9,488 nucleotides of DNA from an uncultured candidate division Zixibacteria bacterium (GTDB lineage: Bacteria; Zixibacteria; MSB-5A5; GN15; FEB-12), in contig CAJVYT010000151.1 in assembly GCA_913009765.1 (NCBI GenBank), positions 1 through 9,488 on the forward strand, in the 5' to 3' direction. Under the pieces are notes generated by a model that worked only from the letters and a program-made list of their open reading frames with translations, was not told the origin of the DNA and did no database searches. Each line of letters begins with the position of its first letter. The first letter of the stretch is position 1. The position numbers and the translations under genes were made by a program. Shown one piece after another: positions 1 through 6,910 of the stretch.

Positions 1-55
1 GATACGTTGTTAGATATAATACGTAATTGTAATATTATATTTTTTTTTTTTTTTT
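1..55. other. Non-genomic low-complexity read end (poly-T and noise)
   Basis: This is an AT-only-looking stretch with few G/C bases that ends in a run of 16 T at 40-55, directly against an Illumina P5 adapter. P5 flow-cell oligos carry a 5' T stretch, and a read that runs through a short insert and the adapter typically ends in poly-A and then random bases. Seen in reverse complement, that gives exactly this order: noise, poly-T, adapter, insert. I therefore infer that these bases are artefact and not part of the organism. No coding potential is visible. Confidence 0.85.
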
Positions 56-113
56 AATGATACGGCGACCACCGAGATCTACACTCTTTCCCTACACGAC
101 GCTCTTCCGATCT
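56..113 (+). other. Illumina P5/TruSeq universal adapter contamination
   Basis: All 58 bases match the well-known Illumina universal adapter, from its first bases AATGATACGGCGACC through the read-1 primer site that ends in GCTCTTCCGATCT. It is complete and has no mismatch against the sequence I know. It is synthetic DNA left in the assembly. The genomic sequence begins at 114, in the middle of trpE, so the contig end is an assembly artefact and trpE is not biologically broken. Confidence 0.98.
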
Positions 114-346
114 ATGAGCTTGAAAAAGAAAGACGCTCTGTCTATGCCGGTTCAATAGCATATTTAGATTTTTGGGGGAATTTTGATTCGTGTATAGCGA
201 TTAGAACAGTAGTGAAAAAAGATAACAGATATTTTATGCAGGCAGGTGCCGGTATTGTTGCAGATTCCAAGCCATTAAAAGAATTTAAAGAAACAGAGTC
301 TAAAGCAAAAGTTCTTATGGAAGCGGTGATGGGAGTTGATTCGTAG
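114..346 (+). CDS. trpE: Anthranilate synthase component I, C-terminal fragment (TrpE)
   Basis: TrpE converts chorismate to anthranilate, using ammonia delivered by TrpG, in the first committed step of tryptophan synthesis. Only the last 76 full codons are present (frame from 116, stop TAG at 344-346) out of a usual length near 490 residues. The fragment carries the end of the chorismate-binding domain: ERR..YAG, a GNFDSCIAIRT segment matching the family's G(N/D)-D-x-x-IAIRT, then AGAGIVADS and an ET-x-x-KA motif near the C-terminus. These are conserved active-site elements of the TrpE/PabB/isochorismate synthase family. The following trpG gene makes TrpE much more likely than PabB or MenF. 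The 5' part is missing because the contig starts here behind a sequencing adapter. Any upstream leader or attenuator is therefore also missing. Confidence 0.93.
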
Positions 347-913
347 ATGTTGGTGATGCTTGATAATTATGATTCGTTTACCTATAACTTGGTGCAGTAT
401 TTGTCGGAGTTGGGTGCCGAGTTGGAAGTTTTTCGTAATGATGAAATCACTATAGATGAGTTACTTGCTATAGAGCCGCAGGGGATTGTACTTTCGCCAG
501 GACCCGGGCGACCGGAAAATGCCGGTATTATGAATGATTTAATTTTGCAAACAAACGGGTCGATTCCGATTTTTGGTGTTTGTTTGGGTTATCAGGCGAT
601 TGCTCAAGTGTATGGTGGGAAAATTGATTATGCTCCTACGCTTATGCATGGAAAAACATCACAGATAATTCATACAAAATCTAAACTATTTAAAAATGTT
701 CCCAACCCATTTGTAGCTACAAGATACCATTCTCTCATTGTTGATAAAGATTCACTTCCGAAAGAATTTAAAATAATAGCATATACCGAAGATGATATAA
801 TAATGGCTATTGAACATAACAGTCTGCCGTTATACGGTGTACAATTTCATCCTGAATCAATTATGACTCCCGAGGGTAAAGAAATTTTACGAAATTTCTT
901 ACATCTATTATAA
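347..913 (+). CDS. trpG: Anthranilate synthase component II, glutamine amidotransferase (TrpG)
   Basis: This 188-residue protein is a class I glutamine amidotransferase that hydrolyses glutamine and passes ammonia to TrpE. Visible motifs are DNYDSFTYNLVQYL at the N-terminus, the oxyanion-region LSPGPGRP (about 49-56), the nucleophile elbow FGVCLGYQ with Cys79, RYHSL (126-130), and the triad partners His168 and Glu170 in GVQFHPES. Length is normal for the family. The ATG follows the trpE stop without a spacer (TAGATG). A GGGAG at 331-335 lies 11 bases upstream. A second in-frame ATG at 356 exists, but the family N-terminus (M-I-L-L-I-D-N-Y-D-S type) fits the first one. It could in principle also serve PabB, since TrpG/PabA are often shared, but its position supports the tryptophan role. 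Confidence 0.96.
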   Translation: MLVMLDNYDSFTYNLVQYLSELGAELEVFRNDEITIDELLAIEPQGIVLSPGPGRPENAGIMNDLILQTNGSIPIFGVCLGYQAIAQVYGGKIDYAPTLMHGKTSQIIHTKSKLFKNVPNPFVATRYHSLIVDKDSLPKEFKIIAYTEDDIIMAIEHNSLPLYGVQFHPESIMTPEGKEILRNFLHLL

Positions 914-1920
914 TGGAAAAGTATATACAAAAACTTTTATCATCTGATAATCTTTCAATTTCAGAAGCTTCCTCTGCGATGGATATTATTATGGACGGTA
1001 AAGCCGAAAATGCACAGATTGCTCAGTTTCTTCTTGCTTTAAAGCAAAAAAGAGAGACTTCTGATGAAGTTGCCGGATGTGTACAGTCAATGCGTTCTCA
1101 TTCAAAAAAAATAAAATTACATGATGATTTTGCGGTTGACGGTTGCGGAACCGGGGGAGACGGCTCCGATAGTTTTAATATCTCTACTGCGGCAGCATTG
1201 GTGGCATCATCGGCAGGTGTCACAGTAGCCAAGCACGGGAACCGTTCGGTCAGTTCTAAGTGTGGCTCATCTGATTTGCTTGAACAGGCAGGTGTTAATC
1301 TTGATTTGGAAAATAAGACTGTAGAAAAAATTATTAATGATATCGGTTTTGGATTTATGTTTGCACCAAAGTTTCATCCTGCTATGAAATATGCTGCTCC
1401 GGTTCGCAAAGAGTTAGGGGAGAGGACGGTTTTTAATATTTTAGGTCCGATGACCAATCCGGCATCAGTAATACGACAACTAATCGGAGTATACGATAAA
1501 TCTTTAATGCACTTGATGATAGAGGTCTTACAAAAGACAGGTTCTGTTCATGTGATAACAGCACATTCGCATGACGGTATGGATGAGTTTTCCATTTCAT
1601 CTCCGACAGATTATCTTGAATTAAAGGATGGCAGGATAACTGAATATACAATATCGCCTGAAGATGTTGGTCTGAAACAGATGTATACAGATGCTCTTAT
1701 TGGCGGTGATGCTAAGTTTAATCATACTATTTTGCAGTCTGTATTAGAAGGGGAGACATCAGCATATCTTGATGCTGTTTGTTTTAATGCCGGAGTATTG
1801 ATTTATCTTGCTCAAAAATCTGAAAATATTAAAGAAGGTGTGAGGTTTGCTTTTGAAGCTGTTCTGGCAAAAAAAGCAAAAGAAAAACTATATCAATACG
1901 TCGAGGTATCCAAGCAGTAA
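913..1920 (+). CDS. trpD: Anthranilate phosphoribosyltransferase (TrpD)
   Basis: TrpD joins anthranilate to PRPP to give phosphoribosyl-anthranilate. The protein has 335 residues, the usual size. An N-terminal helical domain (about 1-65) is followed by the PRPP-binding loop GCGTGGDGSDSFN (77-89), the signature KHGNRSVSSKCGS (107-119), a FAPKFHPAMK..A..VRKELG.RT stretch (150-172) that contacts anthranilate, FNILGPMTNP (174-183), and HDGMDE (220-225) whose Asp224/Glu225 match the metal-binding pair of the family. The start codon shares its A with the trpG stop (TAATG at 911-915). No SD is visible before it, so translation probably depends on ribosomes that finish trpG. It is a stand-alone TrpD, not the TrpG-TrpD fusion of enterobacteria. 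Confidence 0.97.
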   Translation: MEKYIQKLLSSDNLSISEASSAMDIIMDGKAENAQIAQFLLALKQKRETSDEVAGCVQSMRSHSKKIKLHDDFAVDGCGTGGDGSDSFNISTAAALVASSAGVTVAKHGNRSVSSKCGSSDLLEQAGVNLDLENKTVEKIINDIGFGFMFAPKFHPAMKYAAPVRKELGERTVFNILGPMTNPASVIRQLIGVYDKSLMHLMIEVLQKTGSVHVITAHSHDGMDEFSISSPTDYLELKDGRITEYTISPEDVGLKQMYTDALIGGDAKFNHTILQSVLEGETSAYLDAVCFNAGVLIYLAQKSENIKEGVRFAFEAVLAKKAKEKLYQYVEVSKQ

Positions 1921-1923
1921 TAT

Positions 1924-3249
1924 ATGACGACTCAAACCCCTGAATATAAAGTAAAACAAAAAAATGGGGGGATAGTACAATCAATACAGACGGAGATTTC
2001 TGATTATATATCAAATATAAAGTTATTTACAAAAAATGCGAAGCTCTATCTTTTGGGTTCTTTTTTGATTGGTGTGAACTTTCATGTCTTTCAGCTTTTA
2101 TTAAATTTATATTTACGCGAACTTGGGTATGCAGAAAGTGAGATAGGCTATATTATCTCCTCACGTGCGGTGGGAATGACCATTATAGCAATACCTGCTG
2201 CAATGCTTTTAAGCCGTGTCAAACTAAAACCGGTATTGTTATCCAGCTGTGTTCTGTTCGGATTGTTTAGCCTAGGACTCAGTTCTTTTGTTGAATTTGG
2301 ACTGCTTATTTCATTCTCGATGCTTTCGGGAGTTGTTTTTGCTTTTTATAGAGTTGCCGGAGGACCTTTTTATATGCGTAATTCAAGCAGTAAAGAGAGG
2401 ACACATCTTTTTTCGGTTTCATTTGGTATGATGATTATGGCAGGCATGATAGGTTCGGCAGGTTCGGGGCAGCTTGTGAAAATAATCGGAAATCATTTTG
2501 ATAATATTTTGTTGGGGTATCAATATACTTTGTATATAGGTATTCTGTTTTCTTTTTTGGCATTAATACCATTTTCAATAATTAAAGCATCAGCACCATC
2601 ATCTGAAGAAAATAAAATCAACCTCTCAATGATTCAATTTAAAAAACGAGGTTCATTTTATTTTAAAATTACAATTGCAAATTTCCTTGTAGGTTTAGGA
2701 GCGGGGCTTATAATACCTTTTTTGAATCTCTATTTTTCTGACAGATTCAATCAGGGAGCTGACAGTATTGGGATGTTTTATTTCTTTGTTTCGTTTTCGA
2801 TGCTTGCCGGGTCGCTTGCCGGTCCAATTATGGCACGTAAATTTGGTTTAGTACGAGCAGTGGTTATTACTCAGTTAATTTCTATTCCGTTTATGTTTAT
2901 TCTGTCTTATAGTTATTTTTTGCCGTTGGTTGTGGGAGCATTTATCTTGCGTGCAGGTTTTATGAATTTGGGAGTTCCAATAGTAACAAATTTGGGCATG
3001 GAATTAGCAGAAAAAAAAGAACAAGGTTTGGTTAATGCGTTGTTGATGGTGTCATGGACATCATCTTGGATGATTTCGGCGGCTATTGGTGGACAGCTTA
3101 TTGATACGTACGGATATACATTTACGATAAATATTACGATTGTACTGTATCTTTTGTCTACGTTAACATTTTATTCTTTCTTTAAGGATGCTGAAGTAAA
3201 AACCGATACTCTTCCTAAGTGGATAATTGCCAAAGAAAACAACACATAA
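1924..3249 (+). CDS. Major facilitator superfamily transporter embedded in the trp operon
   Basis: This 441-residue integral membrane protein has about 12 hydrophobic segments, roughly at 41-64, 73-98, 104-121, 122-147, 163-187, 200-221, 248-271, 280-305, 310-328, 330-350, 367-390 and 397-420. A polar cytoplasmic-looking linker at 222-247 separates two six-helix halves, and an unusually long hydrophilic N-terminus covers about 1-38. The short basic loop SRVKLKP (97-103) and its counterpart ARKFGLVR (304-311) sit where MFS motif A occurs in each half. Substrate cannot be read from the sequence. The gene starts 3 bases after trpD and its stop overlaps the trpC start (TAATG at 3247-3251), so it is co-expressed with tryptophan synthesis. 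An exporter or importer of tryptophan, anthranilate or another aromatic compound is a reasonable inference, but an unrelated drug-efflux-like protein is possible. A weak GAGG at 1903-1906 is 17 bases from the start. Confidence 0.88.
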   Translation: MTTQTPEYKVKQKNGGIVQSIQTEISDYISNIKLFTKNAKLYLLGSFLIGVNFHVFQLLLNLYLRELGYAESEIGYIISSRAVGMTIIAIPAAMLLSRVKLKPVLLSSCVLFGLFSLGLSSFVEFGLLISFSMLSGVVFAFYRVAGGPFYMRNSSSKERTHLFSVSFGMMIMAGMIGSAGSGQLVKIIGNHFDNILLGYQYTLYIGILFSFLALIPFSIIKASAPSSEENKINLSMIQFKKRGSFYFKITIANFLVGLGAGLIIPFLNLYFSDRFNQGADSIGMFYFFVSFSMLAGSLAGPIMARKFGLVRAVVITQLISIPFMFILSYSYFLPLVVGAFILRAGFMNLGVPIVTNLGMELAEKKEQGLVNALLMVSWTSSWMISAAIGGQLIDTYGYTFTINITIVLYLLSTLTFYSFFKDAEVKTDTLPKWIIAKENNT

Positions 3250-4025
3250 TGGATATACTCCAAAAAATAGCACTGAATAAACGAATGGAAGTTGATTTGC
3301 TCAAAGCAGAATTTCCCCTTAGCTTAATTCGGAAAAAGATGCCCGACTCAAAACCATTTCGATTGTCAGAGGTTTTAACTCAAGATGATTCAATACATAT
3401 TATTGCCGAGATAAAAAAAAGATCGCCATCCAAAGGGATAATTGTTGAAGATTTTACTCCGGCACAATTGGCACAGATGTATCAAGAGGGTGGAGCATCG
3501 GCTCTTTCGGTGTTAACTGAGAGCAAGTTTTTCTATGGTAATTACAAATATATAAAAATAGCTTCGGATAAAACCGGTTTGCCTGTTTTATGTAAAGATT
3601 TTATGCTTGAGCCGTATCAAATATATCATGCCAAATATATAAATGCCGATGCGATACTTTTGATAGTGAAACTTCTGCCAAAAGAAATGCTTGCTGAAAT
3701 GATACAGGTCTCCAATGATTTAGGTTTGGATGCATTAGTCGAAGTTCATGATGAAAAAGAACTTCAGACTGCATTGAAAGCAGAGGCAAAAATAATAGGT
3801 GTCAACAATCGGAACTTAACTACATTTGAAACCGACCTACAAACATCTGTTAATCTTGCCAAATTGATTCCCGACGATAAAATAAAAGTTGCCGAGTCAG
3901 GGATATTTTCTTTTGATGATATTCAACTGTTACAAAATGTTGGGTATAATAATTTTTTAATTGGTGAAGCATTGGTGAAAGATAAAAATCGAATTGAACT
4001 TTTAAAGAGATTACGCAATGTATGA
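3249..4025 (+). CDS. trpC: Indole-3-glycerol phosphate synthase (TrpC)
   Basis: TrpC closes the ring of carboxyphenylamino-deoxyribulose phosphate to indole-3-glycerol phosphate. From the ATG at 3249 the protein has 258 residues and forms one TIM barrel. Catalytic residues line up at constant spacing with the Sulfolobus enzyme: Glu54 and Lys56 in IIAEIKKRSPSKG, Lys116 in CKDF, Glu165 in VEVH, Asn186 and Arg188 in GVNNRN, Glu216 in VAESG. GGASALSVLTE (81-91) is also typical. An upstream in-frame ATG at 3219 would add ten residues encoded inside the transporter gene; I reject it because the family begins near the chosen Met and the TAATG overlap mirrors trpG/trpD. It is monofunctional, unlike the TrpC-TrpF fusion of E. 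coli; trpF is separate and next. Confidence 0.96.
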   Translation: MDILQKIALNKRMEVDLLKAEFPLSLIRKKMPDSKPFRLSEVLTQDDSIHIIAEIKKRSPSKGIIVEDFTPAQLAQMYQEGGASALSVLTESKFFYGNYKYIKIASDKTGLPVLCKDFMLEPYQIYHAKYINADAILLIVKLLPKEMLAEMIQVSNDLGLDALVEVHDEKELQTALKAEAKIIGVNNRNLTTFETDLQTSVNLAKLIPDDKIKVAESGIFSFDDIQLLQNVGYNNFLIGEALVKDKNRIELLKRLRNV

Positions 4026-4653
4026 TTTCAAAGTTAAAGTGTGCGGGATCACCCGTGAGAAAGATGCTTTGGCTGCTGTTAAATATGGTGCCGATATACT
4101 CGGATTTATATTTTATAAAAAATCACCTCGTTTTGTTTCTGTTGTAAAAGCGAATAAGATAATTTCTGTTATCCCTCCAACTGTTATTCGGGTAGGAGTT
4201 TTTGTCAATGAAGATAAAATCAAGGTTCTCAAAACAGCCCAAAATCTGCAGCTTGATTTTATTCAATTAAGCGGTAATGAGCCTCAATCGGATATACGTT
4301 TTCTCTTAAAAAATGGTTTTAAAATCATTAAAACTATTGCTGTTGCAACACAGAATGATATTGAAAAAGTGAAAAAATTTGATGTTGATGTAATACATTT
4401 AGATTGTGCCGATACAAAACTATACGGCGGCAGCGGAAAACAGTTTAACTGGAATTTAAAACTTCCCAAAAGTCTGAAAAATATTATGCTTGCAGGTGGA
4501 ATCAATTCAGGCAATGTTGCCAAAGGCATTAAAAAGTTTAAACCGTTAATTATAGATGTAAACTCAGGAGTTGAATTTAAACCGGGGTATAAATCAGAAA
4601 AGTTATTGCAAGAGTTTTTCAAAAGAGTTAATAAAATACGTTATGGCAAATAG
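4018..4653 (+). CDS. trpF: Phosphoribosylanthranilate isomerase (TrpF)
   Basis: TrpF isomerises phosphoribosyl-anthranilate (Amadori rearrangement) to the TrpC substrate. The protein has 211 residues, normal for a monofunctional TIM-barrel isomerase. The general base Cys9 lies in KVCGIT and the general acid Asp129 in HLDC. Also present are [11 protein letters not shown] (30-40), the [10 protein letters not shown] loop (136-145, usual form GGTGxxFDW), LAGGI (158-162) and a phosphate-binding DVNSGVE.KPG.K (180-192). The start lies 8 bases inside trpC, with an AAGAG SD candidate at 4005-4009, eight bases upstream. The reading frame is lysine-rich, with a basic C-terminus. Function is secure from motifs and neighbours. 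Confidence 0.95.
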   Translation: MYDFKVKVCGITREKDALAAVKYGADILGFIFYKKSPRFVSVVKANKIISVIPPTVIRVGVFVNEDKIKVLKTAQNLQLDFIQLSGNEPQSDIRFLLKNGFKIIKTIAVATQNDIEKVKKFDVDVIHLDCADTKLYGGSGKQFNWNLKLPKSLKNIMLAGGINSGNVAKGIKKFKPLIIDVNSGVEFKPGYKSEKLLQEFFKRVNKIRYGK

Positions 4654-5830
4654 GAGACCGGACAATAAAGGAAGGTTTGGAGTATACGGGGGGAGATATG
4701 TTCCAGAAACTGTCATCTATGCATTAGATGAACTTACCGAATGTTATCTGAAGGCTAAAAGAGATAAGTCGTTTCAAATAGAGTTTGCCGGATTTCTCAA
4801 AGATTTTGTTGGTCGCCCTTCGCCTTTTTATTTCGCCGAACGGTTTACAGAATATCTTGACGGACCTCAAATATATTTTAAAAGAGAAGACTGCAACCAT
4901 ACCGGAGCTCATAAGATAAACAACACTGTCGGACAAATTCTTTTGGCAAAACGGATGAAAAAAAATCGAATTATTGCAGAAACAGGAGCCGGTCAACACG
5001 GTTTGGCAACAGCAACTGTTTGTGCAAGATTTGGATTTAAGTGTGTTATCTATATGGGTAAGGAAGATGTCATTCGTCAAAGAGCAAATGTAGAAAAGAT
5101 GCGGCTGCTTGGTGCTGAAGTTGTTCCTGTTTTGTCAGGTTCGCAGACATTAAAAGATGCAACTTCGGAGGCTCTTCGTGACTGGGTCACAAATATTAAA
5201 GATACTTTTTATATTATAGGTTCTGTTGTCGGACCTCATCCGTACCCAATGATAGTAAAAGATTTTCAATCGGTGATAGGCAAAGAGACTAAAAAAGAAT
5301 CACTAAAACGATTTGGAAAAGTTCCTGATATTCTCATAGCATCTGTCGGCGGCGGTTCAAATGCGATGGGTATGTTTGATGCTTTTATTGACAACCCAAA
5401 AGTTAAATTAATAGGTGTCGAGGCGGCAGGGTTAGGTTTGAATACTAAAATGCACGCTGCTCCGCTTTCTAAAGGAAAACCGGGGGTGCTTCATGGTTCG
5501 TATTCTTATTTGGTATACGATGAAGACGGGCAGGTTATGCTTCCGCACTCAATCTCGGCAGGATTAGATTATCCGGGAATTGGTCCTGAACATTCATTTT
5601 TTAAAGATTCCAAAAGAGTCTTATACCATTCTGTAACTGACAAGCAGGCGTTGAACGCTTTTAAACTTATCTCCAAATTAGAAGGTATTATTCCGGCTTT
5701 GGAAACATCGCATGCATTGGCGTATCTGATTAAAGCAAAAAAAGAGTTTAAGAAAAATCAGCATATTGTTATCTGTTTCTCAGGTAGAGGTGATAAAGAT
5801 ATGGATATAATTTTGAAGAGTGATATATAG
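4643..5830 (+). CDS. trpB: Tryptophan synthase beta chain (TrpB)
   Basis: TrpB is the PLP enzyme that joins indole, channelled from TrpA, with serine to give tryptophan. From the ATG at 4643 it has 395 residues, typical of the TrpB1 class that pairs with Trp[12 protein letters not shown] marks the N-terminus (12-22). The PLP Schiff-base lysine is Lys91 in [14 protein letters not shown], the catalytic Glu113 is in AETGAGQHG, the cofactor phosphate is held by GGGSN (236-240), and the pyridine nitrogen contact Ser380 is in FSGRGDKD. An in-frame ATG at 4571 would add 24 non-homologous residues from inside trpF and is rejected. The chosen start overlaps trpF by 11 bases. No well-placed SD is visible, so coupling to trpF is likely. 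Confidence 0.97.
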   Translation: MANRRPDNKGRFGVYGGRYVPETVIYALDELTECYLKAKRDKSFQIEFAGFLKDFVGRPSPFYFAERFTEYLDGPQIYFKREDCNHTGAHKINNTVGQILLAKRMKKNRIIAETGAGQHGLATATVCARFGFKCVIYMGKEDVIRQRANVEKMRLLGAEVVPVLSGSQTLKDATSEALRDWVTNIKDTFYIIGSVVGPHPYPMIVKDFQSVIGKETKKESLKRFGKVPDILIASVGGGSNAMGMFDAFIDNPKVKLIGVEAAGLGLNTKMHAAPLSKGKPGVLHGSYSYLVYDEDGQVMLPHSISAGLDYPGIGPEHSFFKDSKRVLYHSVTDKQALNAFKLISKLEGIIPALETSHALAYLIKAKKEFKKNQHIVICFSGRGDKDMDIILKSDI

Positions 5831-5831
5831 T

Positions 5832-6623
5832 ATGCAAAATCGTATCACAACATATTTGGACAAACTCAAGAACAGAAAACTGCTCATTCCATTTTTTACA
5901 GCCGGATTTCCATCTATTAAATATACACAAGAATATATAAAAGCAGCTGAATCTGCCGGTGCAGATTTTGTGGAAATAGGTATACCATTTTCAGACCCGC
6001 TTGCTGATGGTCCCGAAATTCAGTTTTCATCAAAAACAGCTCTCGATAACAACCTGAAACTCAGAGATATTTTTGGTATGGTTGAAAAGATTAGAAAATA
6101 TTCAGACATCCCGCTTTTGTTTATGAACTATGTGAACCAAATTATTGCTGTTGGAGAAAATAAATTCATGAAGCAGGCATCAGAGATTGGAATTGATGGG
6201 CTGATTGTCCCTGATTTACCGGTGGAAGAGTCAGTTTCAATGAGAAAAATATCAGATAAAGTAGGATTATCTATGACATTTCTTGTGTCGCCTACTTCAA
6301 GTGAAAAACGAATTAAAATGATTGACAAAGCGACTTCCGGATTTGTTTATGCTGTTACTGTTGCCGGAGTTACCGGAGCAAATAAGAAGTTTAGTAAATC
6401 CACTGACGATTATTTACATAAACTGCAAAATGAGCTTAATCATAAGTTTGTTGCGGGGTTTGGAGTTTCAAACTCAAATGATGCTAAAAGATTAACAAAA
6501 TATTCCGATGGTGTAGTTATTGGGTCAAAATTGATTCAATTAATTAAAGAAGCAAAAACTGATAAATCTTCTGTTTTGAAAATAGAAAGATTTTTGAAAG
6601 ATATTCGTAAAACATTATCATGA
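5832..6623 (+). CDS. trpA: Tryptophan synthase alpha chain (TrpA)
   Basis: TrpA cleaves indole-3-glycerol phosphate to indole and glyceraldehyde-3-phosphate inside the alpha2-beta2 complex with TrpB. From the ATG at 5832 it has 263 residues, and the catalytic pair Glu48 and Asp59 lies in FVEIGIPFSDPLADGP, matching Glu49/Asp60 of Salmonella. IVPDLP (125-130), GVTGA (179-183), AGFGVS (208-213) and DGVVIGS (226-232) are the substrate and phosphate loops. The ATG is one base after the trpB stop, with GAAGAG at 5815-5820 upstream. A GTG at 5820 would add four residues and overlap trpB; I prefer the ATG because the family starts near there. Two positions are off consensus: Glu62 in DGPEIQ, where Thr or a small residue is usual, and NQI (102-104), where NPI is usual. 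Neither is a catalytic residue. Confidence 0.96.
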   Translation: MQNRITTYLDKLKNRKLLIPFFTAGFPSIKYTQEYIKAAESAGADFVEIGIPFSDPLADGPEIQFSSKTALDNNLKLRDIFGMVEKIRKYSDIPLLFMNYVNQIIAVGENKFMKQASEIGIDGLIVPDLPVEESVSMRKISDKVGLSMTFLVSPTSSEKRIKMIDKATSGFVYAVTVAGVTGANKKFSKSTDDYLHKLQNELNHKFVAGFGVSNSNDAKRLTKYSDGVVIGSKLIQLIKEAKTDKSSVLKIERFLKDIRKTLS

Positions 6624-6907
6624 GCAAAAAGAAAATAGACTTAATTCGCAAAAAGATAGATAAGCTGGATAAACAACTGCTTTATCTTCTCAATCAAAGA
6701 GCCGAGCAGGTGATTGAAATGGGCAAGATAAAATGTCAGATGGACTTAAAGGTTTTTGATCCAAAGCGTGAGAGGGATATTTTTGTAAATATGACAGAGA
6801 AAAATCCGGGACCTTTACATGTGGATGCTATTGTGCGGATTTTTGAACGTATTATCGATGAGTCACGCAGGCTTGAACGTATTGAAGCATACGAGAAAGA
6901 TGAATAA
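6620..6907 (+). CDS. Chorismate mutase, AroQ class
   Basis: This enzyme rearranges chorismate to prephenate, the branch toward phenylalanine and tyrosine. The protein is a free-standing 95-residue all-alpha AroQ domain. By alignment to the E. coli P-protein mutase domain, Arg10, Arg27, Lys38, Asp47, Arg50 and Glu51 correspond to Arg11, Arg28, Lys39, Asp48, Arg51 and Glu52. FDPKRERD (46-53) is the clearest signature. In the last helix (DESRRLE) the E. coli Gln88 position appears to be Glu86, as in the yeast enzyme, but this part of the alignment is less certain. The start overlaps the trpA stop (ATGA). DAHP synthase begins 3 bases after its stop, which recalls the mutase-DAHP synthase fusions of Bacillus; here the two are separate proteins. 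No prephenate dehydratase or dehydrogenase domain is attached. Confidence 0.92.
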   Translation: MSKKKIDLIRKKIDKLDKQLLYLLNQRAEQVIEMGKIKCQMDLKVFDPKRERDIFVNMTEKNPGPLHVDAIVRIFERIIDESRRLERIEAYEKDE

Positions 6908-6910
6908 ATT

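Noticed and set aside
40..55. Run of 16 T that resembles a terminator tail or promoter spacer
   Set aside because: It directly precedes a synthetic Illumina adapter and fits the flow-cell oligo T stretch; no hairpin precedes it.
114..346. Interpretation of the short trpE as a pseudogene
   Set aside because: The remaining frame is intact to its stop and the break coincides exactly with the adapter, so the truncation is technical.
3219..3248. Ten-residue N-terminal extension of TrpC from an upstream in-frame ATG
   Set aside because: The extra codons lie within the transporter gene and do not fit the family N-terminus; the ATG at 3249 gives the normal length and a TAATG junction.
4284..4622. 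Minus-strand open frame of 112 codons inside trpF
   Set aside because: It is antisense to a clear gene, has no recognisable domain, and is a by-product of AT-rich codon use.
4571..4642. 24-residue N-terminal extension of TrpB
   Set aside because: It would lie wholly inside trpF, has no TrpB similarity, and the ATG at 4643 gives the usual length and start.
4724..5080. Minus-strand open frame of 118 codons inside trpB
   Set aside because: It lies opposite the conserved PLP-lysine region of trpB; the Cys/Ser-rich product looks like a shadow translation.
5820..5831. GTG start for TrpA four codons upstream
   Set aside because: The ATG at 5832 is just after the trpB stop, places catalytic Glu/Asp at the usual positions, and has a GAAGAG upstream; the GTG is inside that SD candidate.
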